Shown: piece after piece, positions 20,751-32,000 of the stretch
How the letters are laid out: each line of letters begins with the position of its first letter
Position numbering within the stretch: the first letter of the stretch is position 1
Origin: Lotus japonicus
Taxonomy: Eukaryota > Streptophyta > Magnoliopsida > Fabales > Fabaceae
Reading direction: 5' to 3'
Assembly: GCF_012489685.1 (NCBI RefSeq)
Contig: NC_080042.1
Location: forward strand, 25,983,158 to 26,047,157
DNA: 64,000 bases
Notes under the pieces: model-generated
Told to the model about the DNA's origin: nothing
What the model saw: the letters and a program-made list of their open reading frames with translations, nothing else
Databases searched by the model: none
Translations under genes and position numbers: made by a program

Positions 20751-21920
20751 TTAGAGTATTACTCCCAGCATCCTGTCTTCCTCGCCCTCTTTGCCTTCTC
20801 TGCCGTGGTGAGGGATCTGTCCCTGTCCTTCCTCGCGTTTGGAGGGCCGAGCTGACTTCGTTGGTCTTCTGTCCCCATCCCTTTGTTGCTCGCCCTCCCT
20901 CTTGTTACCCCTTCCTTCTGCTCTTTTCTTTCCTTCATTCCCGGTCTGACGATGAGTTTCTCCCTTTCCTGCCTTCCGAGGGGGCCAAGCAAATGCAGGC
21001 GGCTCCCCACAAACAGTTCCTCTTTTCCCCCAATTGAAGAGGTCAACGTTATCTTCTACTAGTTCACTCAAGCGTTGTTCTTGTTCCTTGGTGAGTCTGG
21101 GCTCGATTGCTAGTATTCCTCTACTGGTAGCGTTCATGTCCCAGTTCTCGTCATACCACTCATTATCTTTTTGAGCGTAGATCTTGCCTTCCCCTATCCT
21201 ACGGGATTCTTCGCCCTGATTCCTCCCCTTCCTTTCGTCGCCGTCGCTCTGGCTCGGTGCTCCCAAACGCTCTTGTTCACCTTCACCGCCTTCAGACGTC
21301 CCAATCTCGTGGCACATGTGCCCGTCGCCGGCTCCTTTTCTGCCATACAGGTTGAGGCAATGGCTATGGCACTTCCTCGCCCCCTTTTGGTCTACTTCCA
21401 GTTTCCCTATCCTTCCGGAAAGTAGGGGATACTTTACCGCAAGGTGGGCCGTAGATATCACTGCATAGAGGCGATTTAAGGTACCTCGCCCTATGATGAC
21501 GTTATAAGCTGCCGCGACTTGTAGGAGCAAATATTTTATCCTCAAGAGCTCGGCGTCCTCGCCCACTCCGAAAACTGTATCCAACTCTACGTAGCCACGT
21601 ACCTGAACTTGCTTCCCGGAGAAACCTACCAAATTTCCCGTGTATGACTTTAAATCCTTGTCCGTCAGCCCCATTTGTCTGAATGCGTCCTCATAGATTA
21701 TATCTGCCGAGCTACCCTGGTCTAAAAGCACCCTCTGTACATTGAAACCTTTTATTCTTACCATTACTATTGTTGGATCACCGTATGGGCCTTGATTCCC
21801 TTGAAAACCGCGATCGATATCACTATGTCTGGATATGGGCACCCAAATGGTTCTGGATACACCTATACTGATGTTGTCGCCCCCACTATTTCCCGGCCAG
21901 CCGCCGATACGTCGTTGCAA
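20751..21920 (-). CDS. Tat-lineage aspartic protease frame, ending before RT
   Basis: Minus-strand frame overlapping the end of gag by 58 bp in another frame. Residues about 50-170 form a retropepsin-like domain with the active-site stretch VLLDQGSSADIIYEDAF (D-Q-G, where related Tat proteases usually have D-P-G or D-T-G), a GFSGKQV flap-like segment and NVIIGRGTLN. The linker then reads EPRLTKEQEQRLSELVEDN and VDLFNW, the point just before the reverse transcriptase in this lineage. Instead the frame changes to a low-complexity G/K/R/E-rich tail and stops. So pol is deleted from the RT start onward. Expression by frameshift is possible but unproven. Confidence 0.7.
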   Translation of the reverse strand: MQRRIGGWPGNSGGDNISIGVSRTIWVPISRHSDIDRGFQGNQGPYGDPTIVMVRIKGFNVQRVLLDQGSSADIIYEDAFRQMGLTDKDLKSYTGNLVGFSGKQVQVRGYVELDTVFGVGEDAELLRIKYLLLQVAAAYNVIIGRGTLNRLYAVISTAHLAVKYPLLSGRIGKLEVDQKGARKCHSHCLNLYGRKGAGDGHMCHEIGTSEGGEGEQERLGAPSQSDGDERKGRNQGEESRRIGEGKIYAQKDNEWYDENWDMNATSRGILAIEPRLTKEQEQRLSELVEDNVDLFNWGKRGTVCGEPPAFAWPPRKAGKGETHRQTGNEGKKRAEGRGNKREGEQQRDGDRRPTKSARPSKREEGQGQIPHHGREGKEGEEDRMLGVIL

Positions 21921-23155
21921 ACTTCAAAACCTCCAGCGATTGTGTTCGTTGCTTCAATCGTTCCTCCGCCCTCGCTGCTATCAGCTTCTTCAAATTCCTT
22001 CCCTTTCGCCTCCTGCGGACGTTTCGCCCTGATCAGCTGCCTGATTCGACCCTTCAGCATGAAACAGTTGGTGGTGTTATGGCCCTCTAAGTTGTGGTAC
22101 TCACACCACCTCAGCGGATTCCTCGCCTCGCTTCTGGGGTCCTTTCTGCGCTCGCCGACTCTGTTCATGTTCTCAATTTCCGCCTCGAGAAGTAACTTTG
22201 CTAACTCCTTGTTTGAGCATCCCTGCGACCTCATTCGCTGGCTTACCTTCGCTTCTCGGCGAGGGCACCAGTGCTTTCTATCCCTCGTTTTCGGGCGGAG
22301 TATATGCCCTTTATTCTTCTTTATGAACTGGCCAGCTTCCCCATACCTCTGCTCGTGACTTGCCTCCTTGTCTTGTATCTTTTTCCTTGCGAGCAACACC
22401 TTTGTCGCTCGCTCGCCCTTCCTCTTGTGCGCTTCAATTTCCTCTTTTAAGATGTAGTCCTGCGCTCGGGCGCGGACTTCCACCATTAAGCATGCCAGCT
22501 CCCTACTCAGCTCGCAATAAAATTCTCCCCGGGACAGACCGCCTTTGAAAGCGCACACGCACACGCGTGGCTGCAATTCCTCGAACCTCGCGGATATGGC
22601 ACGGTATCGTTTCACATATTGTTTCAAGGTTTCACGTTCATCCTGCCGAATATCAAACAGATCTTCGATCGTCCTCGCAGAGAAATGGTCAAGGAATTTT
22701 GATGAGAAATCGCGGAACTTAGCTATGGATCCTGGAGGCAGATCCATGAACCATTCCTTTGCCGCGCCTCGAAACGTTGATGGAAGCATCCTGCATTTCA
22801 CAGCGTCGAAAACCGCGTACTTCGCCATCTTCGCATCAAAACGAGACAGGTGATCCTTTGGACTGGTTTGTCCGTCGTACGCCTCCAACACGAGGTTCGT
22901 CATGCCGTCTGGTACAGTCACCTCTCGTACTGACGCCGAGAAAGGCTTGGTTCCGACCGTAGCCGCAGCTTCCTCCTCCTCTTGATTCCACTGCTGGAGG
23001 TGATAGTACCTCAACTGCTCCTGTAAACACTCATTTTGCATCTCCAAGTCGCCACTGAGCGCTCGACGTGCTTCTGCACAGCGATTTCTATCGCTCTTTG
23101 CGGTGTACGGGGAAGAGACGTCGTTGCCACGTCGTTGGCGAGGCGTCTTCATCAA
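21863..23155 (-). CDS. Tat-lineage Gag
   Basis: A 430-codon intact frame. A basic/polar N-terminus (MMKTPRQRRGNDVSS) with a helical region near residue 45 precedes a Retrotrans_gag capsid domain at about residues 75-200 (AYDGQTSPKDHLSRFDAKM, then FRGAAKEWFMDLPPGSI and SSKFLDHFSARTIEDLFDIR). A C-terminal zinc-binding-like motif C-X2-H-X-L-X-G-H-X4-C (CEYHNLEGHNTTNC) lies near residue 345, typical of Tat elements. It forms particles that package the element RNA. The start is the first ATG after the leader; no stops interrupt it, so Gag could still be made. Confidence 0.8.
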   Translation of the reverse strand: MMKTPRQRRGNDVSSPYTAKSDRNRCAEARRALSGDLEMQNECLQEQLRYYHLQQWNQEEEEAAATVGTKPFSASVREVTVPDGMTNLVLEAYDGQTSPKDHLSRFDAKMAKYAVFDAVKCRMLPSTFRGAAKEWFMDLPPGSIAKFRDFSSKFLDHFSARTIEDLFDIRQDERETLKQYVKRYRAISARFEELQPRVCVCAFKGGLSRGEFYCELSRELACLMVEVRARAQDYILKEEIEAHKRKGERATKVLLARKKIQDKEASHEQRYGEAGQFIKKNKGHILRPKTRDRKHWCPRREAKVSQRMRSQGCSNKELAKLLLEAEIENMNRVGERRKDPRSEARNPLRWCEYHNLEGHNTTNCFMLKGRIRQLIRAKRPQEAKGKEFEEADSSEGGGTIEATNTIAGGFEVCNDVSAAGREIVGATTSV

Positions 23156-23202
23156 ACTTCGCTAATGAAAACGAAAATTCCGCCAAAAACCTTCGAATTA
23201 CG

Positions 23203-23512
23203 GAGAATCTCTTAGAGGATCGAACTTTTCGAAATCAAATCGCAATAACCCGAGAACCAAGTCCGGATGAGGAAAATCGTACATTAAAGGAAGCTTCACT
23301 CCACTGAATCACAATCCACATAGTCTGGGAATAGAAATCTACCGCTCCCCACAGACAGAGAATCTCTTAGAGGATCGAACTTTTCGAAATCAAATCGCAA
23401 TAACCCGAGAACCAAGTCCGGATGAGGAAAATCGTACATTAAAGGAAGCTTCACTCCACTGAATCACAATCCACATAGTCTGGGAATAGAAATCTACCGC
23501 TCCCCACAGACG
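23203..23512. repeat. 155-bp tandem duplication in Tat leader
   Basis: Two apparently identical 155-bp copies (23203-23357 and 23358-23512) lie between the primer site and gag. The second copy ends right at the primer binding site. Confidence 0.9.
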
Positions 23513-23520
23513 GCGCCAAA
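23509..23520 (-). other. Primer binding site (Asp-tRNA type)
   Basis: The minus strand reads TTTGGCGCCGTC directly after the LTR end; TGGCGCCGT is the 3'-end complement of aspartate tRNA, used by many Tat/Athila elements. Confidence 0.65.
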
Positions 23521-24249
23521 TGTTCCGTGCTAGAACATAGAGAGAAAATGTAGTACCCAAAGTGTGAGGAAAGTGATGTGAATGCTTAGAGAGAGAAACT
23601 CTAACCGCTTAGAGAGAGAAAATATAACTGAATCTCAATGCTATTATTTCTCAAATGAGCTAAGAGTCTCTTACAATTGGTGTTCCCCTCTTATTTATAG
23701 AGGTGGAGTTGGGCTTTGGCGCCTCTATTCTATCCAAATGGGCCAGTTGGGCCTCGGGAAGGGAGGCCCAAGGTCATGGCGCGTCCCCCGCCCAAGGTCA
23801 GGTCTCTTGGGCGAGGGACCCTGGGGTCTCGCCCAGTCCAATAAGGGTGACCAGTGTGAGCTGGATAAGGAATGGGACACTTCGATTTAACTGGTAAAGT
23901 GCCCGAGCGGCCTCACAAAGGGCTGAGATGAAACATTTAAGGCACGGCGGCCCCAAGTGAAGTGTGTGCTCGGAAGCTCCATTTAAGGACTTCTCTCACA
24001 CTTGTATAGACTCCAAACACGGACAACGAGTGTATAAATATAAGTTTTATCGCTCATTTACGTAACAGACTATTTATTCTTAGCATTTGTTGAGTTCTTT
24101 TAAGACTTATGGATTCTCTCTTTCCTCATTCATTGACTTAAGCGTTGAAGTGTCTTCTGCTGGTACTCCCCTGACACTCAAGACTAACACCACCACATTC
24201 TCAAACCGGTCAAGGCAAAGCTCCGCTGCCTAGCACTGAAAAAACAACA
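23521..24249 (-). repeat. 5' LTR of Tat element (about 0.73 kb)
   Basis: The inner boundary at 23521 (TGTTCCGTGC on the plus strand, GGAACA on the minus) is fixed by the primer site. The outer end is inferred from a matching TGTT at 24246-24249 and could be three bases off because the partner LTR is outside the window. A TATA box (CTATAAATA, minus) lies near 23693-23702, with the leader downstream rich in CT repeats. Confidence 0.65.
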
Positions 24250-26197
24250 ATTCTAATTTCGGGAAGAACAAGATGAGAAATAAAGTGATAAATGTGATAT
24301 GTATTCTAATCGAAAGAGGGATAAAGTGAAAAAACGGGTGTCAAATGTAAGAGCCAAGTTTTTAAGCTTAGAATAAGTGGAAGAGATTTCCAATTACGAT
24401 TAGGTTTGACGTATCGTGAAGGGAAAACCTGAACAAGAGTTTATCGAATGGAATAAATTTGTGAAGGAGAAATTTCAGGAAAAGTCAAAGGATTGTATCG
24501 AAGTCGATTTAAGTTATAGCACGACTAATATTCGTTTTAAAACCTAGGACAAGAACCTTAGGAAATAAGACTATATTCCACCCTTGGAACACTGTAGGAA
24601 TTTCTTCCAAAAATCTTCAGAGAAATGTTAGAACTTCTCTTTTTCCATATATCACAATCGTTTCGAGGCGAAACTCTAGAATCTACGAACGTCCGATTCC
24701 AATCATCGGAAGTTTGCCGAAACTGAAACCCTGGTATTTCAAAACCCTAGAATCAACCGACGATGAAGACTTTTTCTATTTGGAGCTTCAAATGAAGATT
24801 CCACACGCGTACACCCATTTCTCTTGATGTTTTCAATCTTTCTTCAGAAGGAAGTTTTCTATTCCGACATACGATGCAAAAAGTAAATTATCGGGTAAAA
24901 TAGTTTTTACACCGACTTTGCATTTGTCACTTAAAATACAAGGAGACCTCTGTTGAGTTTTGGTATTATGTCGCCAAAACCTATCTTAGAATTCATGGAG
25001 AATGAAGCCGGAAAAATCGGAATCGCGAAACTTTCGTTTTCCCGCGTTTTGCCAACCTCTATATATAGCATTAAAAACAAGCCTCGAAAACCAAAAATCA
25101 TACCGATATTTCTTTGAAGAATTAGAAGATTCAGCGGGGAGAATATCGTGTCTAAAATACGTTGGAATCAGTAGGAAGAATCGGAAATCACTCTCATATT
25201 TTTATCTTAACTCTATGAGCAAAATCCTCTGATATCTAAACAAATCTGTACCGGTTTACAAAATATCTTCTCAAAATATCTGTTCATACTCATCCAATCT
25301 TGATAAATATCTATTCATACCTATCCAATCTTGATAAATATCTATTCATACTTATCCGATCCTTGCTAAATATCTTCCATTTCATTCCCTATATATATAT
25401 GTTGAAGCTTGAGACAAAACCTCACAAACACACACACACACAACACGCGGCCAAGAGGAGAGGAGGAGAAGAAGATTTTCTTGATTTCTTGCTTGATCGT
25501 TGATCCGACAGTTGCTACTTCAAGGTTTCGAGGTATAGTCGCTAATCCTTACCTCTGATCGCTTTTTCCATAGCTTTTCTCTATGTCTTTCTGTGCTCAT
25601 AGTTTTGAGGTTTTTACAAAACTATCCTGAATACTTCATTTTTGATTCTAAACATCTTCCTTACGTGCCCAAGAGCACTTCTGTCGGATTAGTTTTTCCG
25701 TTATGTCGCCGGATTTCCGCCGGAATCAATTTCTGCTTAAAATACCCATTTTTAAGCAAAGTCTCAACCTTTGAGCTGAAAACTATCGCCTTAGCTTAGT
25801 GCTAGTAGGATTAGTTGTCATAAACGTCGTTGGTGACGTCCCCATCCAATTTGCATTTTGAGATTTCAGTTTTGAAATTCTGAGCTAAAAATAATGACCA
25901 AAATACCCCTGCGACAGTTTTCGATCCGATAATTTTTCCGAGTTTAGAATACCCTTAGTTACGACTAATAATAACCTAGGAACCAAGTTTGATCGAAGAA
26001 AAATCGACCCACCTAATTACCTAAAGTGGCCGAGCACCCTAAGGGGAGATGAGGAAAATTTCTTTTTCAAAAAACTTGTCCTTTCACGCTAGATTATCGT
26101 ACCTCGGAGTATATACTATTTCGTGTAACCTTAGTAAAGTATTGATAGCTTAGTTTCTGATAGATTCTGAGGGAATTCTGTGGTTTTTACTCTAAAG

Positions 26198-26276
26198 GTT
26201 CTTTTGAGGAATTTCCTGAAGAACTAGGAGCGGATTGTGAAGGAACCTTCGAAGATAATCCTGGAAATTGGCTAAG
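26198..26276 (+). other. Micro-exon candidate, LARD version
   Basis: Flanked by CTCTAAAG and CTAAG/GTGAGG. It reads SFEEFPEELGADCEGTFEDN and on to the donor. It is one nucleotide longer (79) than in the other subfamilies because the 3' end differs, so the exit phase changes. The sister LTR carries it at 30923-31001. Confidence 0.45.
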
Positions 26277-27088
26277 GTGAGGGCTTCTCACTGAATACTA
26301 GCTAATGCTTTAGGTGTCGACGAATTCGACTTGATTTATTGTTTATGCACTTATTTGTGTTTGACTGAGAAATGTTTTCTGAGGCTACGGCTGACAATTG
26401 ATAATCATTTATCGCTTGAATTGCTTTTGAGTTTGAATCACATGCTATGTGCTAAATGGTTAATCTAGGATGTGTGATATCTGCCCTATATGCTAAGTGT
26501 TATGTGGTTAACTTAGGTTGTGTTGATATATGAGCTATGATTGTTGGATTGTGCTAATTTAACTATGCTATTACACTTATATCTTGTGATACTGAGGAGT
26601 GAGAATAAGGGGCAGGTCATGCCGATTTTATTTTGAGAGTTTGAGAAAGTTTGACGGGACGAACGGAGTTCGGGCCTTGTTATTGTTTTAGTGGATCGAG
26701 ACATTCTCTGGGATTTACTTGGGATTATGGGATCTTTGAAACTCGTAGGAAATACGATAAGACTAAAAGGAAACTATTTTTACAAGGAAAATTCATAAGA
26801 TATTAACCAACCTCTAAACCTTTAAATAATGATAACAATCTCGGATGCAAGCTTGGGATCAAGTCTTAGTTTTGAAAAATGAGAAGTGTCGTCGAGTCCA
26901 AGTGTTGAGATATTGATAAGGTTTGGGTATGTTGGTACTCTGGCGCTCTGGGAGCAGTCGTGTTAATGGGCTATCCGAGAGATAAGCCGGGAACGAGTAG
27001 TTTCCGAGTATGTCGATACTCTTGTTCGTTGAGCAGTTTTGACCATCGGATGGAGATGAGTCGTATGATTTGGAGATCATCATGAGAT

Positions 27089-27368
27089 AATGTTTATACC
27101 TTCGGGTACAGTTTATACCTTCGGGTAAAGTTTATGCCTTCGGGTACAGTATATGCCTTCGGGTACAGTATATGCCTTCGGGTACAGTATATACCTTCGG
27201 GTACAGTATATCTATATACCTTCGGGTACAGTATATGCCTTCGGGTACAGTATATGCCTTCGGGTACAGTATATACCTTCGGGTACAGTATATCTATATA
27301 CCTTCGGGTACAGTTTATGCCTTCGGGTACAGTTTATGCCTTCGGGTACTGTTTATACCTTCGGGTAA
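27089..27368 (+). repeat. CCTTCGGGTACAG minisatellite in LTR
   Basis: Fourteen units of about 19 bp (CCTTCGGGTACAGTATATG-like), two of them extended by six bases (CTATAT). The second LTR has 14 units at about 31814-32097 with a few substitutions. It sits in the same part of the LTR as the 26-bp repeat of the inner element but has an unrelated unit. Confidence 0.9.
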
Positions 27369-28543
27369 TTCGGACATCGACGGGGGATATGATCGACCGT
27401 GAGGTTAGGATCGACCTGTTGATTGTCGGGCATGGCGGAGGGAAAAGTCGACCCGCAGGGTTAGGACTGATCCGGCTATGTCAAGGTTGTAAGTGACACT
27501 CGAGGGATTATGGTCGACACGATGCCAGTGTTAGGACCGACTCGATCGTGCCCAGCCTACTTCTTCCGGAAACGTTGAAAATGACGTTGCATTGACATAT
27601 CATGCACTTTAACTATATTCGTTGATATATTGCTTATCGAGTTTTCGAGATATAACTTATTGAATCGCTGAGTGTGATTGATAATTGTTAATCTTATCTG
27701 ATGCATGCTAATTGTTATTATCGTCTTTTATATTCATTGTGAAATATACAACCCTAGGATGTTATCCCTAGCTATAAGCCTAAGTGGCTATTCTCTTATC
27801 TATATCTATTGGTGGTATTATTTACATAATTCTTTGGAGTTGACCCTCGCGTCTTCTGTGTGTGCTTTGGCGGACAAACGCCCTTTGTCAGATGTCTTTG
27901 GCGGACTGATTCACGACGGTTCACCCTTTGGGGGGGAACTAGGGTTGAGACGCTGGAATAGGAGCGCGTCGCGGTTGCGAGAGGAGGACGGATGGTGTAC
28001 ATAGACTAGGACGTTCTGGATTCAGATTCGGACGACGATCATGCTAGCATATAGGTTTTAGTGCTGGTGTGAGCTCCTCGAGATAGGATTAGTGTAGGAG
28101 TAGAGTCTTAGCTCTGACCGTTATGTTTTCTTTTGGGAACAGGGTAGTTTCCCACCTATAGCTTTTTGTGTGGTTCCTCTACTGGAATTACAGAGAGTCG
28201 GTTGGGCTAGGAGGTCTTGTTTTAGGCCATCTGGGCTGCCTTATTCTCATTTTTTAGGGATAGTGTTGCGGACACTTGACCTTTCTTTTGGTTTGTACTT
28301 TTGCCTACGGGCGTTACCTTTTCTTACTTCCCGTCACTGGAGGTTTACTCGTGACGTGGTTTACTACTTACAGCGGGGGCTGTGTTTATATTATGTACAT
28401 TAGTTCTGTTAGCTTTTGTTGTAGAGTTTTATTTTCTTCCAGTCTTCGATGGTACTATCGACGAAAAAAATAATAATCCATGTTTTTCCGCTTTAAGTTT
28501 CTTTTGGTTACTAAAGTGACGCCACCGAAATCGGGGTGTTACA

Positions 28544-29071
28544 TTGTGGTATCAGAGCTTGTCGAGTCTTTTGGGAGTCTTTGGGGAATAGGTCTTCTGT
28601 GCTAGGTTGTGTGACTCTGCAAAGAGTGAAAATTGATTGTCTGCCAAGCGATTTTTCGCTTAGAATTGATTGAAGTTAGTGCTTAATCATATTGTATAGC
28701 ATGTTAGATGCTATCTTATGATGAGTACTAACTGTTTGATTGACTTAACAAAACCTAGATGTTATCCTAGGGATGGATTGGTTGTCTCACTATCATTGTC
28801 TTTTGGACAAACAAAAGCAAAGGAGCAAGTGGTCGAGCCGGACAGCATAGAGCTGAAAGATGATATGTCTGTTGAGACGCCGTCGGTCAACATTGGGACT
28901 AGAAGAGTGAAACAATCGAGGGGAAAGCAGAGTGCTTTAGTAAAAGTTATTTGGAACGAAGACACGGACGGTGCTATATGGGAATTAGAGGAAAAGATCA
29001 AGGAATAATATCCGAAGCTTTTACTGAACCCTAAGTTTCGAGGACGAAACTTTCTTTTTGGAGGGTAGTAA
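28544..29071 (+). other. Internal region of LARD-like element
   Basis: Holds the primer site TGGTATCAGAGC (28547-28558), a leader nearly identical to 6371-6560, then an abrupt junction near 28755-28800 into the integrase tail. The polypurine tract GGAGGG precedes 29072. No gag. Confidence 0.85.
28826..29008 (+). pseudogene. Gypsy integrase C-terminal fragment (LARD-like element)
   Basis: EQVVEPDSIELKDDMSVETP, then VKVIWNEDTDGAIWELEEK, the same integrase tail as 9031-9273. It is fused to leader sequence, so the only open frame across the junction (28718-29008) is chimeric. Not expected to encode a functional protein. Confidence 0.7.
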
Positions 29072-32000
29072 TGTAAGACCCAAGTTTTTAAGCTTAGAAT
29101 AAGTGGAAGAGATTTCCAATTACGATTAGGTTTGACGTATCGTGAAGGGAAAACCTGAACAAGAGTTTATCGAATGGAATAAATTTGTGAAGGAGAAATT
29201 TCAGGAAAAGTCAAAGGATTGTATCGAAGTCGATTTAAGTTATAGCACGACTAATATTCGTTTTAAAACCTAGGACAAGAACCTTAGGAAATAAGACTAT
29301 GTTCCACCCTTGGAACACTGTAGGAATTTCTTCCAAAAATCTTCAGAGAAATGTTAGAACTTCTCTTTTTCCATATATCACAATCGTTTCGAGGCGAAAC
29401 TCTAGAATCTACGAACGTCCGATTCCAATCATCGGAAGTTTGCCGAAACTGAAACCCTGGTATTTCAAAACCCTAGAATCAACCGACGATGAAGACTTTT
29501 TCTATTCGGAGCTTCAAATGAAGATTCCACACGCGTACACCCATTTCTCTTGATGTTTTCAATCTTTCTTCAGAAGGAAGTTTTCTATTCCGACATACGA
29601 TGCAAAAAGTAACTTATCGGGTAAAATAGTTTTTACACCGACTTTGCATTTGTCACTTAAAATACAAGGAGACCTCTGTTGAGTTTTGGTATTATGTCGC
29701 CAAAACCTATCTTAGAATTCATGGAGAATGAAGCCGGAAAAATCGGAATCGCGAAACTTTCGTTTTCCCGCGTTTTGCCAACCTCTATATATAGCATTAA
29801 AAACAAGCCTCGGAAACCAAAAATCATACCGATATTTCTTTGAAGAATTAGAAGATTCAGCGGGGAGAATATCGTGTCTAAATACGTTGGAATCAGTAGG
29901 AAGAATCGGAAATCACTCTCATATTTTTATCTTAACTCTATGAGCAAAATCCTCCGATATCTAAACAAATCTGTACCGGTTTACAAAATATCTTCTCAAA
30001 ATATCTGTTCATACTCATCCAATCTTGATAAATATCTATTCATACCTATCCAATCTTGATAAATATCTATTCATACTTATCCGATCCTTGCTAAATATCT
30101 TCCATTTCATTCCCTATATATATATGTTGAAGCTTGAGACAAAACCTCACAAACACACACACACACAACACGCGGCCAAGAGGAGAGGAGGAGAAGAAGA
30201 TTTTCTTGATTTCTTGCTTGATCGTTGATCCGACAGTTGCTACTTCAAGGTTTCGAGGTATAGTCGCTAATCCTTACCTCTGATCGCTTTTTCCATAGCT
30301 TTTCTCTATGTCTTTCTGTGCTCATAGTTTTGAGGTTTTTACAAAACTATCCTGAATACTTCATTTTTGATTCTAAACATCTTCCTTACGTGCCCAAGAG
30401 CACTTCTGTCGGATTAGTTTTTCCGTTATGTCGCCGGATTTCCGCCGGAATCAATTTCTGCTTAAAATACCCATTTTTAAGCAAAGTCTCAACCTTTGAG
30501 CTGAAAACTATCGCCTTAGCTTAGTGCTAGTAGGATTAGTTATCATAAACGTCGTTGGTGACGTCCCCATCCAATTTGCATTTTGAGATTTCAGTTTTGA
30601 AATTCTGAGCTAAAAATAATGACCAAAATACCCCTGCGACAGTTTTCGATCCGATAATTTTTCCGAGTTTAGAATACCCTTATTTACGACTAATAATAAC
30701 CTAGGAACCAAGTTTGATCGAAGAAAAATCGACCCACCTAATTACCTAAAGTGGCCGAGCACCCTAAGGGGAGATGAGGAAAATTTCTTTTTCAAAAAAC
30801 TTGTCCTTTCACGCTAGATTATCGTACCTCGGAGTATATACTATTTCGTGTAACCTTAGTAAAGTATTGATAGCTTAGTTTCTGATAGATTCTGAGGGAA
30901 TTCTGTGGTTTTTACTCTAAAGGTTCTTTTGAGGAATTTCCTGAAGAACTAGGAGCGGATTGTGAAGGAACCTTCGAAGATAATCCTGGAAATTGGCTAA
31001 GGTGAGGGCTTCTCACTGAATACTAGCTAATGCTTTAGGTGTCGACGAATTCGACTTGATTTATTGTTTATGCACTTATTTGTGTTTGACTGAGAAATGT
31101 TTTCTGAGGCTACGGCTGACAATTGATAATCATTTATCGCTTGAATTGCTTTTGAGTTTGAATCACATGCTATGTGCTAAATGGTTAATCTAGGATGTGT
31201 GATATCTGCCCTATATGCTAAGTGTTATGTGGTTAACTTAGGTTGTGTTGATATATGAGCTATGATTGTTGGATTGTGCTAATTTAACTATGCTATTACA
31301 CTTATATCTTGTGATACTGAGGAGTGAGAATAAGGGGCAGGTCATGCCGATTTTATTTTGAGAGTTTGAGAAAGTTTGACGGGACGAACGGAGTTCGGGC
31401 CTTGTTATTGTTTTAGTGGATCGAGACATTCTCTGGGATTTACTTGGGATTATGGGATCTTTGAAACTCGTAGGAAATACGATAAGACTAAAAGGAAACT
31501 ATTTTTACAAGGAAAATTCATAAGATATTAACCAACCTCTAAACCTTTAAATAATGATAACAATCTCGGATGCAAGCTTGGGATCAAGTCTTAGTTTTGA
31601 AAAATGAGAAGTGTCGTCGAGTCCAAGTGTTGAGATATTGATAAGGTTTGGGTATGTTGGTACTCTGGCGCTCTGGGAGCAGTCGTGTTAATGGGCTATC
31701 CGAGAGATAAGCCGGGAACGAGTAGTTTCCGAGTATGTCGATACTCTTGTTCGTTGAGCAGTTTTGACCATCGGATGGAGATGAGTCGGATGATTTGGAG
31801 ATCATCATGAGATAATGTTTATACCTTCGGGTACAGTTTATACCTTCGGGTAAAGTTTATGCCTTCGGGTACAGTATATGCCTTCGGGTACAGTATATGC
31901 CTTCGGGTACAGTATATACCTTTGGGTACAGTATATCTATATACCTTCGGGTACAATATATGCCTTCGGGTATAGTATATGCCTTCGGGTACAGTATATA

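Larger units (their letters stand above)
17576..24249 (-). mobile_element. Tat-lineage gypsy element lacking RT/RNase H/integrase (partial)
   Basis: Minus-strand element: 5' LTR 24249-23521, Asp-tRNA-type primer site, duplicated leader, gag (23155-21863), overlapping protease frame (21920-20751), then about 0.8 kb without genes and two antisense frames. The left end is cut by the Tekay-like LTR at 17575, so the 3' LTR is off the window. Capsid style (SKFLDHFSARTIEDLFDI), the GSSADI protease and extra antisense frames fit the Tat lineage. Reverse transcriptase, RNase H and integrase are absent, making this a non-autonomous derivative. Confidence 0.8.
24346..28543 (+). repeat. 5' LTR of LARD-like element (4.2 kb)
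   Basis: TGTAAGAGCC to GGTGTTACA. TATA at about 25062-25070, leader exon-like start, the micro-exon variant at 26198-26276, a 19-bp minisatellite at 27089-27368, and the same terminal 0.6 kb as in the other family LTRs. Confidence 0.92.

Noticed and set aside
23203..23512. Direct repeats as a possible CRISPR-like array
   Set aside because: Only two adjacent 155-bp units without spacers, in a plant retroelement leader.
27134..27496. Overlapping frames of 71-120 codons rich in PSGTVYAFGY repeats
   Set aside because: Produced in all three frames by the 19-bp minisatellite; no conservation as protein and located in an LTR.
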